NCBI GenBank assembly: GCA_022823105.1
Contig: JAJDXU010000243.1
Location: forward strand, 1 to 18,279
Origin: Dehalococcoidia bacterium
GTDB taxonomy: Bacteria; Chloroflexota; Dehalococcoidia; Lucifugimonadales; UBA3495
Length of the DNA stretch: 18,279 nucleotides
Direction: 5' to 3'
Part shown: one piece after another, positions 13,913 to 18,279 of the stretch
How the letters are laid out: each line of letters opens with the position of its first letter
How positions within the stretch are numbered: position 1 is the first letter of the stretch
Notes under the pieces: model-generated
Told to the model about the DNA's origin: nothing
Databases searched by the model: none
The model's input: the letters and a program-made list of their open reading frames with translations, nothing else
Position numbers and translations under genes: made by a program

Positions 13913-15079
13913 ATGACGGGCTACCTGGTGCGGCGGGCCGGTCAGATGGTCCTGACCCTGTTCCTGATCATCACGCTGACCTTCTTCCTGGTGCAGGCGC
14001 AGCCGGGGGACTACGCCACCTTCTACTCGCTCAACCCCGACATCCCGGCGGAGGTGAGGGAGCAGATCAAGGCATCCTTCGGCCTGGACAAGCCGCTGTG
14101 GCAGCAGTACCTGGTCCACATGAAGAACACGCTCACCGGCAACTTTGGCGTCTCTTTCGGACACTATCCCCGACCGGTGCTGGAGGTGCTGGCCGAACGA
14201 TTGCCGCGCACGGCGGTGCTGTTCCTCTCGGCCACCGCCGTGTCTTTCTACGTCGGGTTCTTCCTGGGCAAGGCCATCGCGTGGCGCAGGGGCGGCATCC
14301 TGGAATACACGGCGACCATCTCGGGGGCGACGCTGTTCACCGCGTTCACGCCGGCCTTCGCGCTGATGATGATCTGGATTTTCGCGTTCAAACTGGGGTG
14401 GCTGCCCATCGGCAAGTTCCTGGACCCGCTGATCTGGCGCGGCGCCGAGGTGAGCGCCAACCACGTGTTCAGCTACATGCTGCTCTCTGCGGCGGCGTTC
14501 ATCGTGTTCGCGTTTCTCACCCTCTTCATAGCCGGCAGATCGGGCCGGCTGCGAACGGGCCGCCTGCGAATGGGGCGGCTGCCCGTCGTGTTGATCGGAC
14601 TGGGCGCGGCGGCCATCCCCGTCGCCTGGGCGTTCACGGGGATCGGTTACCTGGCGCTGGACATCCTGCGCCACATGATCCTGCCCATCGCCACGCTGAC
14701 GCTGATATCCTTCGCGGGCACCATGCTGCTGACGCGCAACAGCATGCTGGAAACGATGCGCGAGGACTACGTGATGGCCGCCCGCGCCAAGGGCCTGCCC
14801 GAGAAGGTGGTGCGGGACCGGCACGCCGCGCGCAACGCCCTGCTGCCCGTGATCACCAGCCTGGTGTACAGCCTGATCTTCGCCATCGACGGCAGCGTCA
14901 TCATCGAGTACGTCTTCTCGTGGCCGGGAACCGGGCAGACGCTGCTGGAAGCGGTGCTGAGGGAGGACATGCCGCTGGTGATGGGCTCGATGGTATTCAT
15001 CGGGCTGTTCTCGCTGCTGGCCCACGTGATAGTGGACGTGCTCTACGTGTACCTTGACCCCAGAATTCGTTACCAGTGA
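13913..15079 (+). CDS. ABC transporter permease, DppB/OppB type
   Basis: Inner-membrane permease subunit of the peptide-type importer. N-terminal helix YLVRRAGQMVLTLFLIITLTF is split here by its usual charged start, and 'Q..PGD' (residues 30-33) is followed by the periplasmic loop LGLDKPLWQQY-like region at 57-66. The EAA loop that docks on the ATPase is at 285-311 (EDYVMAARAKG, then ARNALLP). The length of 388 aa exceeds the usual 310-340. The excess maps to about residues 185-247, with two extra hydrophobic segments separated by a basic repeat (GRLRTGRLRMGRL). GGGAG nine bases before the ATG is the ribosome site. It precedes the second permease by 50 bases. Confidence 0.92.
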   Translation: MTGYLVRRAGQMVLTLFLIITLTFFLVQAQPGDYATFYSLNPDIPAEVREQIKASFGLDKPLWQQYLVHMKNTLTGNFGVSFGHYPRPVLEVLAERLPRTAVLFLSATAVSFYVGFFLGKAIAWRRGGILEYTATISGATLFTAFTPAFALMMIWIFAFKLGWLPIGKFLDPLIWRGAEVSANHVFSYMLLSAAAFIVFAFLTLFIAGRSGRLRTGRLRMGRLPVVLIGLGAAAIPVAWAFTGIGYLALDILRHMILPIATLTLISFAGTMLLTRNSMLETMREDYVMAARAKGLPEKVVRDRHAARNALLPVITSLVYSLIFAIDGSVIIEYVFSWPGTGQTLLEAVLREDMPLVMGSMVFIGLFSLLAHVIVDVLYVYLDPRIRYQ

Positions 15080-15100
15080 TCCAACCCGTCCTCTCATAAC

Positions 15101-15134
15101 TGAGCAACCCCTATGATCGAGCAACCGCTATGAT
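15101..15134 (+). repeat. 17-bp tandem repeat duplicating the start region of the second permease gene
   Basis: TGAGCAACCCCTATGAT (15101-15117) is followed directly by CGAGCAACCGCTATGAT (15118-15134), then a partial third copy TGAGCAA. Each unit carries an ATG. Since 17 is not a multiple of three, only the last ATG is in frame with the permease. The first opens a six-codon reading frame whose TGA overlaps the true start. Confidence 0.8.
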
Positions 15135-16149
15135 TGAGCAAGATCAGCCGCCGACGGAGAGCCCTGGATCGTCCCTGTTCGGCGACGCGCCGGAAGTTGA
15201 CCTGAGCCGGAAGTCAACCACCGGCGGAGACCTGGCGCTGGTGCGGCTGCGGCTGGCGTGGCGGACCCTGCAGGACGGCTGGTCGATATTCGTGGAGAGC
15301 CGTATCGGCCTGCTGTCGCTGGCGATCATCGCCGTTTTTGCGTTGATGGCGTTCTCCCATCCCATACTGATGGCCACGGTGTGGGAACGCGACGTGTACG
15401 ATCCGGTGACCGGGTACGCCTTCGACCGGTTTGACCATCCTGCGCCACCCGACTGGCGGCACCCCTTGGGCACCGACTCGCTGGGCCGGGACATCCTGAG
15501 CCAGCTTTTGTTCAGCGCGAAGTCGGAGTTCATCCTGGGCATCACCGCCGCGCTGGTCACGGTGGGCATCGCGACGACGGTGGGCGCGGTGGCGGCCTAC
15601 TACGGCGGGCTGGTGGACTCCCTCCTGATGCGGCTGGCGGACCTGATCATCGCGCTGCCGGGGATCTCGCTGCTGATCGTCCTCAGCGCCCTTTTCGACC
15701 TCAAACTCTTCCACCTTGCGCTGATCATCGGCGTGCTGGGCGGGTTCGGGGGCACGGCCATCATCCTGAAATCCCAGGCCCTGAGCATCCGGGTCAAGCC
15801 GTACATCGAGGCGGCGCGGGCGGCCGGCGGAAGCCATGCCCACGTCATATTCGTGCACATCATTCCCAATCTGCTGCCTCTGTCGCTGCTGTACATGATG
15901 TTCACCGTCACGGGCGCCATATTCGCTGAGGCGGTGCTGTCGTTCCTGGGCCTGCTCAACATCCGCATGAGTTGGGGCATCATGATTCACACCGCCAACA
16001 CCGGCGGGTACCTGCTGGGCGGTACCAAGTACTGGTGGCTGATCGTTCCCGCCGCCGCGTCCATCACCCTGTTATGCAGCGCCTTCTACCTGGTGGGCCG
16101 GGCGCTGGACGAGGTGGTGAACCCCAGGCTGCGGCGCCACGATGGGTGA
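15130..16149 (+). CDS. ABC transporter permease, DppC/OppC type
   Basis: Second permease of the importer (339 aa). After a cytoplasmic N-terminus of about 55 residues comes a first membrane helix (about 58-78), a periplasmic stretch with the family motif HPLGTDSLGRDILSQLLF (111-128), four or five further helices, and the EAA loop at 227-250 (EAARAAGG, then HIIPNLLP). It ends with DEVVNPRLRR, a usual DppC tail. The start is chosen as the only in-frame ATG in the tandem repeat. The usual ribosome site is missing, so coupling to the overlapping mini-frame is possible. Confidence 0.92.
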   Translation: MIEQDQPPTESPGSSLFGDAPEVDLSRKSTTGGDLALVRLRLAWRTLQDGWSIFVESRIGLLSLAIIAVFALMAFSHPILMATVWERDVYDPVTGYAFDRFDHPAPPDWRHPLGTDSLGRDILSQLLFSAKSEFILGITAALVTVGIATTVGAVAAYYGGLVDSLLMRLADLIIALPGISLLIVLSALFDLKLFHLALIIGVLGGFGGTAIILKSQALSIRVKPYIEAARAAGGSHAHVIFVHIIPNLLPLSLLYMMFTVTGAIFAEAVLSFLGLLNIRMSWGIMIHTANTGGYLLGGTKYWWLIVPAAASITLLCSAFYLVGRALDEVVNPRLRRHDG

Positions 16150-16215
16150 TGGGATCTCCAACGGCGCGAGTGAATGAACGGTGGCTCATCGCGGAAACGA
16201 GGGCTCGGTAAAAAA

Positions 16216-16240
16216 TGGACATTGACCATTGTTATGTCCA
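16216..16240. repeat. TGGACA-N13-TGTCCA repeat A (fic promoter)
   Basis: Perfect 6-bp inverted arms with a 13-base spacer that contains the fic -35 box. The arm and spacer start TGGACATTGACCA is identical in repeat B. A dimeric regulator bound here would block the promoter. Confidence 0.75.
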
Positions 16241-16257
16241 ATATTTTTGAGTATAAT
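16229..16257 (+). promoter_or_regulatory. fic promoter
   Basis: TTGTTA (16229-16234), 17 bases, then a consensus TATAAT (16252-16257). The -35 lies inside inverted repeat A, and repeat B covers roughly +10 to +35 of the transcript. Confidence 0.75.
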
Positions 16258-16274
16258 CTATGCGTAGCATCATC

Positions 16275-16299
16275 TGGACATTGACCAGCTCTCTGTCCA
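16275..16299. repeat. TGGACA-N13-TGTCCA repeat B (fic leader)
   Basis: Same arms and the same 13-base spacing as repeat A, 59 bases downstream of it. It lies just ahead of the fic ribosome site (GAGGT). Confidence 0.75.
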
Positions 16300-16317
16300 C
16301 TTTATGAGGTACGCAAT

Positions 16318-17448
16318 ATGCCGAGTTGGGAAGTAAATTTTGACCTGCGTTTGGCGACCGGCGCGCAGAATATTGTAGAGGATCTGGCCAAAATTCACGC
16401 CTTGTCAAGCGTGATCAGGGGTATTCCTATTCCGCCATTGGTACAACAACGTTTGGACCGGCTCAACATCATGAGGGCAGTTCGCGGAACTACCGGAATC
16501 GAAGGCACTGAACTTTCCGAGGAAGAAGTTAGCCAGATTGTGGATTCCCCAATCGACATCGCGGTACTCGGGCCTGACCGTGAGCGTGAGGAACAGGAAA
16601 CGCGGAACGCGAACGCCTTGATGCAGTATGTTGGCGAGTACATCAAGGTTCACCCCAATACCCCGCTGACAGAACCATTGCTGCTTCAGTTCCACGAGAT
16701 TCTCACCGCAGGAATCAATTATGAGTACAACGAACCCGGTAAATACCGAAGCCACGCCGTGCATGTAGGTCCTTATCGGCCTCCCTCAACTCGAGAGGAG
16801 GTGCGAGATCTGATGGCTGCGTTCTTTACGTGGTTCAATACGGGGCTCCCAAACACTTGGGACCCGGTACTGAGGGCAATAATTGCGCATTTTTACGTAG
16901 TGAGCATCCATCCATTTGGAGACGGCAACGGGCGTACGTCGAGAGCCGTAGAAAGCTTTCTTCTTTACAAAGCTGGAGTAAACGTTCGCGGATATTATTC
17001 GCTTGCTAACTATTATTATCAGCACCGTGACGAGTACATATACCATTTGAACGAGATACAAATACGGGGAGGGTCAGATCTGACTCCGTTCGCTTCATTC
17101 GCACTCAAGGGATTGGTGCAAGAGCTTGAGGCAGTTCATAATGAAGTGCTGGACGAGGTTAGGGTATTGGCTTTTCGAGACTATGCGCGTCGCACCCTGG
17201 CCGACATCGGCAAGCTTGGCAACCCGGCGGGTCAGAGGCAGTTGCAATTGCTTACTGAGTTGGCCAGCCGACCGGTGTCTGTGAAAGCGTTGCGTTCGGG
17301 ATCAGACCCTCTGGCGAGGCTTTACAGAGGCGTCACCCCAAAAACCCTCGCACGCGACTTGAACTACCTGAAAGAACAGAATTTGGTTAGCATGTCCGGT
17401 GATGAACTACGTGCCCGTGTAGATTTGATGACGCAATTCACCGCCTGA
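16318..17448 (+). CDS. Fic family protein (AMPylase) with C-terminal winged helix
   Basis: Fic enzymes transfer AMP from ATP to hydroxyl groups of target proteins. The catalytic motif HPFGDGNGRTSR is intact at residues 198-209 (His198 general base, Gly-Asn-Gly anion hole, Arg). The N-terminal inhibitory motif TTGIEG (58-63; [ST]xxxE[GN], Glu62) marks a class II, self-inhibited Fic. A Fic_N-like region comes first, and the C-terminal 90 residues look like a winged helix (LLTELASRPVSVKAL, then TLARDLNYLKEQNLV). GAGGT eight bases before the ATG supports the start. The coding sequence is less GC-rich than the importer genes around it. It has its own promoter and inverted repeats, and interrupts the importer operon. 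No separate antitoxin is seen. Confidence 0.93.
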   Translation: MPSWEVNFDLRLATGAQNIVEDLAKIHALSSVIRGIPIPPLVQQRLDRLNIMRAVRGTTGIEGTELSEEEVSQIVDSPIDIAVLGPDREREEQETRNANALMQYVGEYIKVHPNTPLTEPLLLQFHEILTAGINYEYNEPGKYRSHAVHVGPYRPPSTREEVRDLMAAFFTWFNTGLPNTWDPVLRAIIAHFYVVSIHPFGDGNGRTSRAVESFLLYKAGVNVRGYYSLANYYYQHRDEYIYHLNEIQIRGGSDLTPFASFALKGLVQELEAVHNEVLDEVRVLAFRDYARRTLADIGKLGNPAGQRQLQLLTELASRPVSVKALRSGSDPLARLYRGVTPKTLARDLNYLKEQNLVSMSGDELRARVDLMTQFTA

Positions 17449-17554
17449 CTAGCTACGCGAGGGAGGACTTGTAGTCGGGAGTCTTCGATGTGGCTACGAA
17501 CCCCACGGGATGTCGTTGGATCAAGAAATGCTAAAGGGCATGCCCGCTCCGGAT

Positions 17555-17579
17555 TGGACAATGGACCATTCAATGTCCA
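17555..17579. repeat. TGGACA-N13-TGTCCA repeat C
   Basis: Same arms and 13-base spacing as A and B, extended by one base each side (TTGGACA/TGTCCAA). The next 13 bases match those after repeat A at 12 of 13 positions (ATCTTTTTGAGTA against ATATTTTTGAGTA), but the -10 equivalent has decayed to TAGGCA. Confidence 0.75.
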
Positions 17580-17614
17580 ATCTTTTTGAGTAGGCACGAT
17601 ACACACATAAAAAT

Positions 17615-17639
17615 TGGACATTGTCATGCAGCGTGTCCA
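17615..17639. repeat. TGGACA-N13-TGTCCA repeat D
   Basis: Fourth copy with the same arms and spacing, 60 bases from repeat C, matching the 59-base A-B distance. It is preceded by an A-run like that before repeat A and begins TGGACATTG, as do A and B. Confidence 0.75.
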
Positions 17640-17694
17640 TTTGTGCGGGATAGCGGCTTGAAGTGGGCTGGGGTTATGAACAGTAATTGGGTCG

Positions 17695-17774
17695 CTCACT
17701 TGCGTAACTGCTCTCTCGTCACAACGAGATTGCCATCCGCTTGAGGCGGACTCGCAATGACACTTCGCAGTGAG
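17695..17774. repeat. 80-bp palindromic MITE/REP-like element
   Basis: Imperfect terminal inverted repeats (CTCACTTGCG at the left, CGCAGTGAG at the right) enclose two hairpins: TCTCGT-CACA-ACGAGA (17712-17727) and ATTGC..TCCGC-TTGAG-GCGGA..GCAAT. The second matches the general form 'GTCATTGCGAG...GCAATCTC' of dispersed repeats in many uncultivated genomes. It ends just before the ATPase gene, and may overlap an alternative GTG start at 17770. Confidence 0.6.
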
Positions 17775-17793
17775 CCCGCCAAGATCAAAGCTA

Positions 17794-18279
17794 ATGACTC
17801 CCGCCGATAACCAACCCGTCCTCCAGGTCGTTGACCTCTCCCTGTCGTATCTGACGCGGCAGGGGCCGGTGGACGCGGTACGGTCCGTGAGTTTTGAGGT
17901 CGGCCGCGGGCAGTCGCTGGGCCTGGTGGGAGAGTCGGGCTGCGGCAAGACCTCCATCGCCAACTGCCTGATGCGCCTGCTGCCCGACAACGGCCGGCTC
18001 ACAGCCGGCCAGGTCATTCTGGAGGGCCAGGACCTGCTGACCCTGCCCGAAGAGGAAATGCGCCATGTTCGCTGGCGTCGGATGGCGATGGTGTTCCAGG
18101 CGGCGATGAACGCGCTGGACCCGGTGTACCGTGTGGGGCAGCAGGTGGTCGAGGCCATCGAGACGCACGGCGTCGAGGAAACGGAAGACGCCGCGCGCGG
18201 GAGAGTGTCGCGCCTGTTCCGCATGGTGGGCCTCGACCCGCAGTTGATGGACCGGTATCCCCACGAGTTCAGCGGCGGC
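17794..18279 (+). CDS. ABC transporter ATPase, DppD/OppD type (N-terminal 162 aa, cut by window edge)
   Basis: First ATPase subunit of the peptide-type importer. Seen: an A-loop region with SYLTRQGPVDAV, Walker A GESGCGKT (residues 46-53), the Q-loop FQAAMNALDP (101-110), and the beginning of the signature (FSGG) at the last visible codons. Walker B and the C-terminal oligopeptide-binding tail lie outside. It should pair with the two permeases upstream, from which it is now separated by the fic module and repeats, so its expression may rely on read-through or a new promoter. ATG is chosen; GTG at 17770 is in frame and possible. No clear ribosome site precedes either. Confidence 0.9.
   Translation, partial: MTPADNQPVLQVVDLSLSYLTRQGPVDAVRSVSFEVGRGQSLGLVGESGCGKTSIANCLMRLLPDNGRLTAGQVILEGQDLLTLPEEEMRHVRWRRMAMVFQAAMNALDPVYRVGQQVVEAIETHGVEETEDAARGRVSRLFRMVGLDPQLMDRYPHEFSGG

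Larger units (their letters stand above)
17449..17793. other. Non-coding gap after fic
   Basis: About 345 bases without a supportable gene. It holds repeats C and D, a degraded copy of the fic promoter context, and the palindromic element at 17695-17774. Only reading frames shorter than 30 codons without ribosome sites are present. Confidence 0.7.

Noticed and set aside
16216..17639. The four fic-flanking repeats as a CRISPR array
   Set aside because: The repeats are palindromic, come in two pairs about 1.3 kb apart with a gene between, and lack regular spacers.
17687..17755. A 22-codon frame starting ATG after the fic repeats
   Set aside because: It has no ribosome site and runs through the palindromic element.

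Overview
The window looks like part of a high-GC chromosome from an uncultivated Chloroflexota bacterium, most likely Dehalococcoidia or SAR202-like. This is inferred from style and gene content: a lipoprotein whose mature N-terminus runs 'EVVREVEVEVVVTATP', a long Pro/Thr '(T/P)PTPTAP' stalk, and the mix of toxin-antitoxin (TA) families. No rRNA or other taxonomic marker is present, so this is a soft placement. No tRNA, rRNA or CRISPR array was seen.

Left part (1-6226, all minus strand). This is housekeeping DNA. Read in the direction of transcription it holds dnaX, ybaB/ebfC, two small genes, recR and recO, then accC followed by the start of a biotin-carrier protein cut by the window edge. 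dnaX-ybaB-recR is a classic bacterial replication/repair cluster. Here a two-gene cassette, which I read as a DUF4258-like toxin and a tandem DUF2283-like antitoxin, sits inside it between ybaB and recR.

Middle (6285-10925). This is an accessory, signalling and TA stretch. It has a BrnT toxin with its CopG-type (BrnA-like) antitoxin, followed by a strong hairpin. Next is a tightly overlapping VWA / PP2C phosphatase / Ser-Thr kinase operon, the TerY-P (E. coli YegL-YegK-YegI-like) triad. Its kinase carries one membrane helix, a Pro/Thr stalk and an unrecognised four-cysteine outer domain. A divergent, C-terminally truncated HicB-like antitoxin follows.

Right part (11139-18279, plus strand). 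This is an oligopeptide/dipeptide-type ABC importer: lipoprotein binding protein, two permeases and the start of the first ATPase. It is broken up twice. A minus-strand pair of overlapping tiny membrane-protein genes (55 and 69 aa), with its own promoter and terminator, lies between the binding protein and the first permease. A fic AMPylase gene with its own promoter lies between the second permease and the ATPase. The fic gene is bracketed on both sides by pairs of a TGGACA-N13-TGTCCA inverted repeat. A roughly 80-bp palindromic (MITE/REP-like) element lies just before the ATPase.

Overall, a conserved core has been punctuated by small selfish or regulatory modules placed in the gaps of operons. 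The most unusual items are the fic-flanking repeat pairs, the membrane-anchored triad kinase, the tiny membrane-protein pair, and the TA cassette inside the dnaX-recR operon.
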